A stretch of DNA of 18,989 bases, taken from the NCBI GenBank assembly GCA_017613335.1, contig JAGAEB010000093.1:1-18989 (forward strand), written 5' to 3'. This DNA is from Methanosarcinaceae archaeon (GTDB lineage: Archaea > Halobacteriota > Methanosarcinia > Methanosarcinales > Methanosarcinaceae). Below the pieces are notes generated by a model that searched no databases, was not told the origin of the DNA, and saw nothing but the letters and a program-made list of their open reading frames with translations. The position numbers were made by a program, and so were the translations under genes. Every line of letters starts with the position of its first letter. The first letter of the stretch is position 1. Shown here piece by piece: positions 1 through 7,039 of this stretch.

Positions 1-226
1 TGAAGAAGAAAAGAAAAGATGAGGAAAAAGGAGGAAAGAAGATATTCAGGAAAACAGAGGGGATGATTTGACCGGATTTTGACGTTTTTTCAGAAAATCG
101 TGGTGGGAAGACCGTTTTTGTTCATTACGTATTGACATATTCAAAATCATTAAATTAATATATGGATTTCCCCTTTTTAAGTTGAGGTGTGATATACATA
201 CCGCAGAACTCAAATAAAATTTTCTG

Positions 227-234
227 TATAAAAT
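227..234 (+). promoter_or_regulatory. TATA box for the LpdD-like gene
   Basis: TATAAAAT lies in a very AT-rich stretch (about 120-245). Its centre is about 30 bases before the GTG start at 260, so transcription would begin almost at the start codon, giving a leaderless or near-leaderless mRNA. Other TATA-like stretches at about 154-163 and 190-199 are less well placed. Confidence 0.5.
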
Positions 235-259
235 CAGATAAAAACACCGGGGAATATTA

Positions 260-607
260 GTGATATGTACAAAAACACTACCGAAAATTGTATTGACCAT
301 AGAAGCCGAAGATATCGGAGATGATCTTCTGGTCATATTGACCGGGGGAAAAGCTCACATCGGCGCCGTGTCTCTGGCGACTTATGACAAAGATTCAGAA
401 AAGGCTGTTGTATCATCGATGTCGATTCCCGGACACAAGGAAGAAGAGATCGCATCGAACGGTGCATCATACTTATCAGAAAAACTGAAAAGAAATGTCC
501 TCATGTCTGTCGGGATCCATGTTGATAATCCGACGGAAAGAGACCTTGAAGATATTTTGAGAGGATGCAAAGACATAATCATTGTTTTTGGTCACAACTA
601 CGAATGA
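260..607 (+). CDS. LpdD-like prenylated-flavin chaperone family protein
   Basis: A small soluble protein of 115 residues. It shows three blocks I associate with the LpdD-like family: GGKAHIGAV (residues 29-37), PGHKE (57-61) and GIHVDN (85-90). Characterised bacterial relatives sit next to UbiD-type decarboxylases that use prenylated FMN and are thought to help their maturation. In archaea, related stand-alone proteins are usually annotated as hypothetical. There are no membrane segments or signal peptide. The start is GTG at 260, preceded by GGGG at 249-252 and a TATA box about 30 bases upstream. No ubiD or ubiX gene is visible, so the partner must lie elsewhere or upstream of the window. 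The gene stands alone, followed by a long non-coding spacer. The family call rests on remembered motifs. The reading frame itself is secure because conserved-looking motifs run along its whole length. Confidence 0.6.
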   Translation: MICTKTLPKIVLTIEAEDIGDDLLVILTGGKAHIGAVSLATYDKDSEKAVVSSMSIPGHKEEEIASNGASYLSEKLKRNVLMSVGIHVDNPTERDLEDILRGCKDIIIVFGHNYE

Positions 608-979
608 GTATGACATTATCAGTCCGATCGTGTGCGGAAAAAAGCCGGACATATACATGAGGAGGGTGTTTTTCTGCTTTTCCCGGGCGGATGTCTGCTC
701 AGTCAGGCCGTATTTCCGGTAAATTTATTCCCCGGAAAGACGTATTTCCGGAGATGAATTTTTTAAGAACGGAATTTTTTTCGATAAGATCCGTTTTCCG
801 GAAACGATTTTTTATCGGTTCCTGAGGATTCTTACAATCCTTATCCGGATATCGTTTTTGTGACGCCTCATGATGTCGTTTTGTATATTTTTGCATTGCT
901 GCGGCGGCCTGCAGATGACGACGCGATGAGTTTGTATCATTCTCTGCGTTTTGTTTTTGCGTGGATCACTGCTTTGTTT

Positions 980-1094
980 GTGTGTGCGTTACTGTTTTGT
1001 TTGTGTGTGCGTCACTGTTTTGTTTGCGTGTGAGTTACTGTTTTGTTTGCGTGTGAGTCACTGTTTTGTTTGTGTGTGCGTCGCTGTTTTGTTT
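980..1094. repeat. 23-bp tandem array, five units
   Basis: Five consecutive 23-bp units start at 980, 1003, 1026, 1049 and 1072, each ending in CTGTTTTGTTT. A degenerate sixth copy precedes them (about 959-979). Variation is confined to a few positions (GTGTGTGCGT versus GCGTGTGAGT, and CAC/TAC/CGC). The unit is not a multiple of three, so the open frame across it (951-1193) cycles through three peptide phases and is not believable as protein. Confidence 0.9.
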
Positions 1095-1243
1095 TGGACG
1101 GATTGCGCCGTTTGTAATCTTCATATCCATTTCACGCAGGAACAGACCGGATGTTTCGCATTTTATGGCAGAAAAATCGACCCTGCGAACTGATTTTTGA
1201 TCCGGCCGGAGAGTGTCTGCAAACTGTTTTTAAGATGACCGGC

Positions 1244-1251
1244 ATATATAT
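1244..1251 (+). promoter_or_regulatory. candidate TATA box of the ATPase-nuclease cassette
   Basis: ATATATAT sits between GC-rich flanks, about 140 bases before the GTG start at 1387. Transcription would be expected to begin near 1270-1275, giving a leader of about 110 bases. No better AT-rich box lies closer to the gene, although the AT-rich stretch near 1355-1368 is an alternative. Confidence 0.35.
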
Positions 1252-1263
1252 CGGAAAAGCGTC

Positions 1264-1325
1264 TCCCGGCAGGGCATCCGGATGACCGTCATGCGTTTCC
1301 GGCATCCGCGGTGATGGTGCCGGGA
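1264..1325 (+). ncRNA. possible structured 5' leader
   Basis: TCCCGGCA (1264-1271) pairs perfectly with TGCCGGGA (1318-1325). Inside, CGGATG (1279-1284) pairs with CATCCG (1303-1308). The result is a nested hairpin just upstream of the ATPase gene. If transcription starts at about 1270, the 5' arm may be partly outside the RNA, in which case the repeat would act as DNA. No known riboswitch class is recognised. Confidence 0.3.
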
Positions 1326-1386
1326 TCATCAGTAAAATCTTCAGAAATCTTCATCAAAATATGTTATCGTCTTCGGGGATGAAATC

Positions 1387-2880
1387 GTGCTTCTGAAAAT
1401 AAGGAATATGGGAAAAGTTGATCGGGCGGATATCGAACTTTGCGGCATTACCGTTATTGCAGGTCCCAACAATACCGGGAAGAGTACAGTCGGAAAATCC
1501 CTTTATTCTCTCTGCAACGGTCTTTATGATATCGACCGGAAGATCTCTTCCGAAAAGAAAAGGCGGATCATCAGAGAAGTCAGAGACTTTCTGTCTGTCT
1601 GCGGCGTTCCGGAGGCTGTCCTGATCCGGGAACAGGACTGTTTCTGCGAAGCTGCAGGCGGTCGTTCTTTTGACGGACTGCCGGATATGCCGCAGGAAAA
1701 TGACATCGGCAGCGGGACTATGTCGACGGCGGACGTCTGCCGGGCTGTCCGTCATTTTACGGAAGACTGTCTGCGGGATAACGACTGCACGTCATCGGAA
1801 GAAGAACTCGGGCGTCTGGCCGGCCGCGTCAGAGAAATATGGGAAATTCCTGACGAGGAGCTTCGGAAGATCATCCTGACAAGATATTTCCGGATGGAAT
1901 TCAACGGCCAGATCAATCCTGTCAGCAGCGGTGCGGATGCAGAAGTCATCCTTGAGCCGGGTACAGGGAACAGATCGATCCGCGCGGTCTTTTCCGAAGA
2001 CAGATGTACGGAACTTTCCGTCGGGTACAGCATTCACAGGAATGCGATCTATCTGGATACGCCTCTTGTTCTGGGATGCCGTAATTCGGACAGATTCTTC
2101 GGCATGACGATGCATCAGGCGGATGCGGCGGAACTGCTTCAGAAGACGCCGGAAACGCCGCTTGACGGTATCGTGGATGAAGCGATCGGATTCCGCAGGC
2201 TGTCCAAGGTCTTTGAAAAACTCAGACAGACGATCCCGGGAAAATTTGTCCGCGACCCGGCCGTCGGAGACGCCTTCCTCGAAGACGGCGCCAAAAGGCC
2301 CGTCGCTCTCTCGAATCTCTCATCCGGCCTGAAAATGCTCGCGATCATCCGGAAGCTGACGGAAAACGGCGCCATCACCTCCCGGACGATCATGGTCCTT
2401 GATGAACCTGAGATCCATCTCCATCCGGAATGGCAGATCATCCTGGCCGAGATTATCGTTCTTTTCAGGAAAGAAATGAAGATCCCGATCCTTTTCAATA
2501 CGCACAGTCCGTATTTCCTCAGCGCGATCGAGATATTTTCGCACAAATACGGCATCGAGGACGACTGCAGATATTACCGGATCGAGAGCCGCGGTTCAAA
2601 TCACTCCGTCATCATAAATGCAGATGATGATATTGAAGGGATCTACCGCGAACTGGCCGTTCCGTTCCAGAAACTGGAAGACATCCGGTACGAAGACATC
2701 GGCGATGACAGTACAGACAGGAACGATGGCGATGCAGACAGGAACGATGACGATGCAGACAGGAACGATGACAACGCAGACGGAAACGATGGCAACACAG
2801 GCGGGAACGATAGCGGCGCAGACAGGAACAAGGATGACAACGGGGAATCTGACAGGGATTTCTTCCGCGAGACGAAATGA
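1387..2880 (+). CDS. AAA ATPase (SMC/OLD-like), accessory cassette gene 1
   Basis: A cytoplasmic ATPase of 497 residues. The Walker A motif GPNNTGKST (26-34) follows a typical N-terminal strand. An insert of about 250 residues separates it from the C-terminal half: an ABC-signature-like SNLSSG (309-314), Walker B with acidic tail VLDEPEIHLHP (337-347) and the switch histidine in NTHSPYF (371-377, H373). This layout matches the AAA15/AAA21-type ATPases found in OLD, Gabija, PARIS and similar defence systems, but the protein carries no TOPRIM domain. The last 50-60 residues are an Asp/Asn-rich tail made of 7-residue repeats. The start is GTG at 1387, with GGGGATGA at 1375-1382. The next gene begins 18 bases after the stop codon, so the two are probably co-transcribed. 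The insert has no recognised domain and may bind the partner protein or a ligand. ATPase identity is firm; the biological role is unknown. Confidence 0.9.
   Translation: MLLKIRNMGKVDRADIELCGITVIAGPNNTGKSTVGKSLYSLCNGLYDIDRKISSEKKRRIIREVRDFLSVCGVPEAVLIREQDCFCEAAGGRSFDGLPDMPQENDIGSGTMSTADVCRAVRHFTEDCLRDNDCTSSEEELGRLAGRVREIWEIPDEELRKIILTRYFRMEFNGQINPVSSGADAEVILEPGTGNRSIRAVFSEDRCTELSVGYSIHRNAIYLDTPLVLGCRNSDRFFGMTMHQADAAELLQKTPETPLDGIVDEAIGFRRLSKVFEKLRQTIPGKFVRDPAVGDAFLEDGAKRPVALSNLSSGLKMLAIIRKLTENGAITSRTIMVLDEPEIHLHPEWQIILAEIIVLFRKEMKIPILFNTHSPYFLSAIEIFSHKYGIEDDCRYYRIESRGSNHSVIINADDDIEGIYRELAVPFQKLEDIRYEDIGDDSTDRNDGDADRNDDDADRNDDNADGNDGNTGGNDSGADRNKDDNGESDRDFFRETK
2716..2841 (+). repeat. 21-bp coding repeat in the ATPase tail
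   Basis: Six imperfect 21-bp units (starts 2716, 2737, 2758, 2779, 2800, 2821) encode a 7-residue motif of the form DRNDxDA. The first three are nearly identical and the later ones diverge. The unit keeps the reading frame. Confidence 0.85.
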
Positions 2881-2898
2881 CCGGACGGATCGATCATC

Positions 2899-4134
2899 AT
2901 GAAAAATCTTCTCGGATATCCGCTCTTCAGGCATCACCTTTCGACTTTCAGGGACATTTCCGCTGACAGAGCCAATCGTCAGTACATGACGTATTCCTCC
3001 CTTCCCGGAATAGATTTCGATGCCGCTTCGGAAGAATATGCCAACGCAAAGGGATTCAGGAAACCCAATTCCAACGACGCTCTTTTCGAATCTGAAAGCG
3101 GCCTTTTCTTTATGGTCGAATTCAAGAACGGAAGACTCGACGAGACAAAAATTCCCTCTCTTCATTACAAAGTCTATGACACGATCCTGATGTATATGGA
3201 CATCACAGGGGTTTCTGTCAGCGATCTCCGGGAAAATATGATCTATATTCTCGTCTACAATGAATTCAAGAACCCGGAAGACGAACCGGGAAAGAAGGCA
3301 GAGAGCGCCCGCGAATACATCAGAAAAAGCCTGAAGAACGATCCCCGCTCATTTATCGCCTCTCACGTTTCCGGAAAAGCAGGCATGTGCATGACCCGCT
3401 TCGGTCTCAAAAAATTCGAAGGCCTTTATCTGAAAGCTTCCCTCACGATGACGAAAAAGGAATTTGACAGATTTTTCATCAGACGCTATGAAGGCGAATA
3501 TACAGAGGAGAAGATAGAAGAACTGTATGAAGCTGCCGGCGAAACGTACCGTCCGGTCTCGGGCAGACGGAAAAAGGACGACAGTCCGGAGAACAGATAC
3601 GTTTCTTCCGGAAGAAAGACAGGATATGCCGCAAAAGCAGAACGCGGAATGAGAGAAGGATTTACTGCAAGAGCAGAACGCGGAATGAGAGAAGGGTTCA
3701 CTGCAAAAGCAGAACGCAGAGAGGAAGAAGGACTCACAGCAAAAGCAGAACGCACAGCGGGTGAAGGATTCACTGCAAAAGCAGAACGCACAGCGGGAGA
3801 AGGATTCACAGCAAAAGCAGAACGCACAGCGGGAGAAGGATTCACTGCAAAAACAGAACACATAACGGGAGAAAGGATCACTGCAAAAACAGACAACAGA
3901 ACGAGAGCGTCATACCCTGCGAATGCAGAGCGCAGACATGATTCCGGAAGCAGGCCGGCAGCCGGAAGGGAGATGATGCAGAATAACGGTGATCATATGA
4001 ACGGAAAATCCGGAAAGACAGCAGAGATGCAGGAGAACGGATCCGGCGGAAAGGCGTTTGTTCCGGATGGCGGATATGTGATCCGTGATAAAGACGGATT
4101 CTGGAGATTTGTCAAAACGGACAGGAAAAAATGA
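2899..4134 (+). CDS. putative PD-(D/E)XK-like partner protein, accessory cassette gene 2
   Basis: A protein of 411 residues that I cannot assign to a named family. Residues 1-215 look folded. SNDALFESES (58-67) followed by FMVEFKNG (71-78) gives an aspartate (D60), a short hairpin, then E74-x-K76, the pattern of a PD-(D/E)XK nuclease core. ILVYNEF (117-123) would be another core strand. Residues 245-340 are eight 12-residue repeats, charged and rich in Ala, Glu, Lys and Arg, probably a flexible linker. The C-terminus ends in a short hydrophobic block, GGYVIRDKDGFWRF. The ATG at 2899 has only a weak ribosome site and may be translated by coupling to the ATPase gene 18 bases upstream. I have an uncertain recollection of similar ATPase-partner pairs in gut Firmicutes, which would suggest transfer. 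Nuclease activity is inferred from three residues and their spacing only. Confidence 0.7.
   Translation: MKNLLGYPLFRHHLSTFRDISADRANRQYMTYSSLPGIDFDAASEEYANAKGFRKPNSNDALFESESGLFFMVEFKNGRLDETKIPSLHYKVYDTILMYMDITGVSVSDLRENMIYILVYNEFKNPEDEPGKKAESAREYIRKSLKNDPRSFIASHVSGKAGMCMTRFGLKKFEGLYLKASLTMTKKEFDRFFIRRYEGEYTEEKIEELYEAAGETYRPVSGRRKKDDSPENRYVSSGRKTGYAAKAERGMREGFTARAERGMREGFTAKAERREEEGLTAKAERTAGEGFTAKAERTAGEGFTAKAERTAGEGFTAKTEHITGERITAKTDNRTRASYPANAERRHDSGSRPAAGREMMQNNGDHMNGKSGKTAEMQENGSGGKAFVPDGGYVIRDKDGFWRFVKTDRKK
3631..3918 (+). repeat. 36-bp coding repeat array
   Basis: Eight 36-bp units encode a 12-residue motif of the form AKAERxxxEGFT. Units 4-6 are almost identical at the DNA level, which suggests recent expansion, whereas the last two have drifted. 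The length preserves the frame. Minus-strand frames across it (3349-3861 and 3486-3896) are artefacts of the repeat. Confidence 0.9.
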
Positions 4135-4296
4135 CCGGATAAAACATCCCGGGATGCGGAATGGAGGGAATATGGAATGAATGAGACACTAAAAATACAA
4201 TGACATGTAATAAAAATCCGTATTCTTTTTATCCGATAGACAGGATTATTCCGTATTTTTCTGAAAAAGATTCAGAATGATCAGAGGAGTTATATC

Positions 4297-4998
4297 ATGG
4301 CTGACAGAAATCAGTCGGGGGAATCCCCGGAAAAGAAAGCTGCAGGAATTGCAGCCGCGCAGCTTGTCAAAGACGGCGATGCCGTCGGTCTCGGCACGGG
4401 ATCGACCGTCGCATACACGATCAGGGAACTCGGCCGCCGTGTCCGTGAGGAAGGCCTGAAGATCGTCGGCGTTCCGACGTCATATCAGTCGGAAGCGCTC
4501 GCCGTTGAATCCGGCATAACCCTGACGACGCTGACCCAGACGCCTGTCCTGGATATCGATATCGACGGCGCGGATCAGTTCGACGCGGATTTCTTTACGA
4601 TCAAAGGCGGCGGCGCCGCACATACCCGTGAGAAGATCGTCTCGGCCTCCGCGAAGAGGTTCGTTCTCGTCTCTGATGAAAAAAAGAGAGCAGATGTCCT
4701 GAGCGTCGCCGTTCCGATAGAAGTCCTGCCGTTTGCAAAAGAGCTTGTCGTCAGATCTCTTGAAAAGCTCGGCGGAAAACCGGTCGTCAGGGCAGCTGCC
4801 AAAAAAGACGGCCCGGTCATTACCGACAACGGAAACTTCGTCATCGACTGCGATTTCGGCATGATCAGGGATCCCGCACAGCTCGCCTCACAGATCGAGG
4901 CGATCCCGGGCGTCGTCGAACACGGTATTTTCAGCAATGTCGACGAGGTGTACATCGGGAAAAAAGACGGAACTGTCGAGATCCTGAAAAAGAAATGA
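4297..4998 (+). CDS. rpiA: ribose-5-phosphate isomerase A
   Basis: Interconverts ribose 5-phosphate and ribulose 5-phosphate, supplying PRPP and nucleotide synthesis. The 233 residues match the usual family length. Motifs in order: the phosphate-binding GTGST (33-37), DGADQ (90-94) and KGGGAAHTREK (103-113). By comparison with the E. coli enzyme, D90, D93, K103 and E112 correspond to its catalytic residues. The protein is cytosolic. The start is ATG at 4297 with AGGAG at 4285-4289, a well-spaced ribosome site. An upstream ATG at 4277 is out of frame. The spacer before it (4135-4296) holds a 12-base palindrome (4145-4156) and AT-rich promoter-like sequence. The gene appears to be transcribed alone and faces a convergent ABC operon across a terminator. 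Confidence 0.96.
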   Translation: MADRNQSGESPEKKAAGIAAAQLVKDGDAVGLGTGSTVAYTIRELGRRVREEGLKIVGVPTSYQSEALAVESGITLTTLTQTPVLDIDIDGADQFDADFFTIKGGGAAHTREKIVSASAKRFVLVSDEKKRADVLSVAVPIEVLPFAKELVVRSLEKLGGKPVVRAAAKKDGPVITDNGNFVIDCDFGMIRDPAQLASQIEAIPGVVEHGIFSNVDEVYIGKKDGTVEILKKK

Positions 4999-5070
4999 AC
5001 CTGTCCGGAAAACGGGCAGACATCCGGCGGAGACCGGAATTTTTCCCGGACTCCGGTTCTGTTTTTATGA

Positions 5071-5099
5071 AAAAAGGCTGCAGATCATCTGCAGCTTTT
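5071..5099. terminator. bidirectional hairpin terminator after rpiA
   Basis: GCTGCAGAT (5077-5085) and ATCTGCAGC (5087-5095) form a perfect 9-bp stem. The stem is flanked by an A-run on the left and TTTT on the right, so it can serve either strand between the convergent rpiA and ABC genes. Confidence 0.65.
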
Positions 5100-5112
5100 G
5101 TTCCGTGTCTAT

Positions 5113-5150
5113 AAAAAATCTGCAGACCTTCCGGGCTTTCTGCCCGGAAG
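5113..5150 (-). terminator. hairpin terminator of the ABC operon
   Basis: CTTCCGGGC (5128-5136) and GCCCGGAAG (5142-5150) form a 9-bp stem with a 5-base loop. On the minus strand it is followed after nine bases by a six-T run (5118-5113). It lies about 20 bases beyond the ATPase stop codon. Confidence 0.55.
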
Positions 5151-5172
5151 ATCCGCCTGATCCTGTCAGGGA

Positions 5173-5949
5173 TCAGTCTTTTTTGGCGGCGTTCGAGGCT
5201 TCTTTGAGAAGATGGAGAATGTCGTTTCTGATGGCGTTTTCCGTTGAACGCGTCCTGTCTCTGGGTTTCGGGAGATCGATCGGGATCTCTTTGGCCACGG
5301 TCGCCGGGCGGGCGCTCAGGATAATGATCTTGTCAGACAGATAAACGGCTTCGTCGACGCTGTGCGTCACGAATATGACGGTCAGTTTTTCTTCTTTGCA
5401 GATGCGGAGAAGTTCATTCTGGAGCGTGTTTCTTGTCTGGGCGTCAAGGGCGCCGAAGGGCTCGTCCATCAGAAGGACATCCGGGTCGTTGGCAAGGGCG
5501 CGGGCGATGGCGACTCTCTGTTTCATACCGCCCGAAAGAGCATTCGGATAACTGGCGGCGAATTCGGAGAGACCCACGAGATCCAGATATTCGCGCGCTT
5601 TTTCGCGGGCTTCCTGTTTTCCGATGCCCTGCATGCGAAGACCGAATGCGACGTTGTCGATGACGGATTTCCAGGGGAAAAGGGAATATTCCTGAAAGAC
5701 CATGCCGCGTTTCGGGCTCGGGCCCTGTACGGGCTCGCCGTTGACGAGAACGTCGCCGGACGTCTGTGTCTCAAGGCCGGCGACGATCCTGAGGAGCGTC
5801 GTCTTGCCGCATCCGGACGGGCCGATGATGGAGACGAATTCACCGTCGGCGACAGTAAATGAAGCATCATCGATCGAGACGACTTCCTTGCCGTCTTCGT
5901 TTTTGGAAATGAAGACTTTTCTTATATTTTTCAGGACAGTCTCTGCCAT
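5173..5949 (-). CDS. ABC importer ATPase, nitrate/sulfonate/taurine type
   Basis: The ATP-hydrolysing subunit of an importer, 258 residues. Motifs in order: Walker A GPSGCGKT (43-50), Q-loop VFQEYSLFPWK (84-94), signature LSGGMKQR (138-145), Walker B VLLMDEP (158-164), D-loop GALDAQ, and switch histidine in FVTHSVDEA. The FPW after the Q-loop and the overall length fit the SsuB/TauB/NrtD group; the substrate cannot be told from the ATPase. The start is ATG at 5949. A strong ribosome site, GGTGATC, lies inside the 3' end of the permease gene, whose stop codon is one base upstream, so the two are translationally linked. The gene ends at a hairpin terminator. No binding protein is encoded next to it. 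Confidence 0.93.
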   Translation of the reverse strand: MAETVLKNIRKVFISKNEDGKEVVSIDDASFTVADGEFVSIIGPSGCGKTTLLRIVAGLETQTSGDVLVNGEPVQGPSPKRGMVFQEYSLFPWKSVIDNVAFGLRMQGIGKQEAREKAREYLDLVGLSEFAASYPNALSGGMKQRVAIARALANDPDVLLMDEPFGALDAQTRNTLQNELLRICKEEKLTVIFVTHSVDEAVYLSDKIIILSARPATVAKEIPIDLPKPRDRTRSTENAIRNDILHLLKEASNAAKKD

Positions 5950-5950
5950 T

Positions 5951-6736
5951 TCAGATCACCGTTCCTTCCTGCCATTTCAGCGCCTTTTTCTCGATGATGT
6001 TCCTGAAGACATAATCGATCACAAGGCCGAGAAGGCCGAGGATGAGCATGTAGACGACGACGAGTTCCATCCGGTGAAGACCGTAATAGAACCAGATCTT
6101 GTAACCGATGCCGACGCTGCTGACGCCGAACATTTCCGCGGAAGCCAGACACATCCAGCCGATGCCCATGGAAACGCGGATGCCGGAGAGGATCATCGGG
6201 CTGGCTGCCGGAACGGCAACGTAACGGATGAGATCGAAACTTTTCAGGCATCCGAGGACTTTGGCAGCTTCGACGTAGATCTTCGGGACGTTTTTGAAAC
6301 CGGTGTAAGTGTTGACGATGATCGGAAAGATCATGCCGACGAAAATGATCATCGCAGCGGCTTCGTGCGTCAGTTTCAGCCAGATGATGGCGAACGGGAT
6401 CCAGGCCAGCGGCGGGATCGGGCGGATGAGCTCGACGATCGGGTTAAGCCCCCTGAAAACGGTCGGGAACCATCCCATGAGAATACCGACAGGAATGCCG
6501 ATGACGATCGCGGCAAAAGCGCCGGTCAGGAAATGTCTGAGGCTGACCGCCATATCGAAGTAAAGATCCGGGCTGCCGAGCCGGTCGATAAAAGATAAAA
6601 CGACTGCGTGAAAACTCGGGAGATAAAGAGAATCTTTGACGATAAAGTCAGCCGCCAGTTCCCAGAGAAGGACAAAACCGACCAGGGAAAGAATCTCAGG
6701 TCCCCGTCTTTTCACAAACAGAGATAAATGACTCAT
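5951..6736 (-). CDS. ABC importer permease, SsuC/TauC type
   Basis: The membrane subunit that pairs with the downstream ATPase, 261 residues. Hydrophobic segments lie at about 17-33, 70-90, 108-121, 126-145, 192-210 and 226-244. The EAA loop that contacts the ATPase, EAAKVLGCLKSFDLIRYV, is at 156-173 with the usual glycine (G162). The pattern fits BPD_transp_1 permeases for nitrate, sulfonates, taurine or aromatic anions. The ATG at 6736 has no ribosome site, and a TATA-like box about 28 bases upstream suggests a leaderless mRNA. It is the first gene of the operon as seen here. A substrate-binding protein would normally be first but is absent, so it must be encoded elsewhere. Transport specificity is unknown. 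Confidence 0.92.
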   Translation of the reverse strand: MSHLSLFVKRRGPEILSLVGFVLLWELAADFIVKDSLYLPSFHAVVLSFIDRLGSPDLYFDMAVSLRHFLTGAFAAIVIGIPVGILMGWFPTVFRGLNPIVELIRPIPPLAWIPFAIIWLKLTHEAAAMIIFVGMIFPIIVNTYTGFKNVPKIYVEAAKVLGCLKSFDLIRYVAVPAASPMILSGIRVSMGIGWMCLASAEMFGVSSVGIGYKIWFYYGLHRMELVVVYMLILGLLGLVIDYVFRNIIEKKALKWQEGTVI

Positions 6737-6759
6737 ATAGCCGTAAAACGCCTGTATTC

Positions 6760-6767
6760 TATTTTAA
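6760..6767 (-). promoter_or_regulatory. TATA box of the ABC permease operon
   Basis: On the minus strand this reads TTAAAATA. Its centre is about 28 bases before the ATG at 6736, which would place the transcript start at or next to the start codon. This fits the absence of a ribosome site. Confidence 0.45.
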
Positions 6768-6816
6768 GGATTCTTATCACAAAACGCAGCAGGAACGGCC
6801 CGCCGCCGGACAGCCT

Positions 6817-6976
6817 CAGGAAAAGGAAGACGGAAAACGACGGCAGGAAAAGGAAGACGGAAAACGACGGCAGAAAAAGGAAGACGGAAAACAACGGCAG
6901 GAAAAGGAAGACGGAAAACATCCGCAGGAAAAGATTAACGGAAAATATTTACAGGAAAAGGATGTGAAAAAGGATG
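6817..6976. repeat. 27-bp purine-rich tandem array
   Basis: Five 27-bp units (starts 6817, 6844, 6871, 6898, 6925) and a shortened sixth each begin CAGGAAAAGG and contain ACGGAAAAC. Units 1-4 are nearly identical and later ones decay towards the Kae1 start. The array fills most of the 303-base divergent spacer 6737-7039, so the upstream promoter of Kae1 must lie within or close to it (an AT-rich AAAATATTTA at about 6942-6951 is a candidate). Open frames over it on both strands are repeat artefacts. Confidence 0.9.
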
Positions 6977-7039
6977 CAGAAAAGGATCCGGCGGAGGATG
7001 AAATTTCAGATCGCGGGATCCGGGTCCAGAGGAATTTTT

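Larger units (their letters stand above)
608..1386. other. long spacer without a convincing gene
   Basis: About 780 bases. The first part (608-950) is T-rich on the + strand, with recurring TTTCCGG and GTATTTCCGG words and weak inverted repeats, such as AACGGA and TCCGTT flanking a T-run near 770-800, which could end the upstream transcript. A 65-codon minus-strand frame (699-896) lacks a ribosome site and recognisable motifs. 980-1094 is a 23-bp tandem array. The last part (about 1244-1386) is the promoter and structured leader of the ATPase gene. Confidence 0.6.

Noticed and set aside
699..896. Minus-strand 65-codon frame in the long spacer
   Set aside because: There is no ribosome site, no motif and no neighbour in the same direction. 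It is probably chance.
951..1193. Plus-strand 80-codon frame with CVCVTVLF-like repeats, resembling a membrane peptide
   Set aside because: It is built on a 23-bp repeat that changes frame each unit. There is no ribosome site and no recognisable family.
3349..3896. Minus-strand frames with repeating Ser/Phe/Cys peptides inside cassette gene 2
   Set aside because: They are shadows of the 36-bp coding repeat. The plus frame has the ordered N-terminal domain and coupling to the ATPase.
6728..6967. Plus-strand basic ORF with RKRKTENDG repeats, and the complementary FSVFLFLP frames
   Set aside because: A 27-bp repeat keeps several frames open on both strands. The start overlaps the divergent permease gene and there is no ribosome site.
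6974..7039. Extended N-terminus for Kae1-Bud32 from ATG 6974
   Set aside because: The extra 22 residues derive from repeat-decay sequence. TTG 7040 has a well-spaced AGAGGA and gives the family's normal N-terminus.
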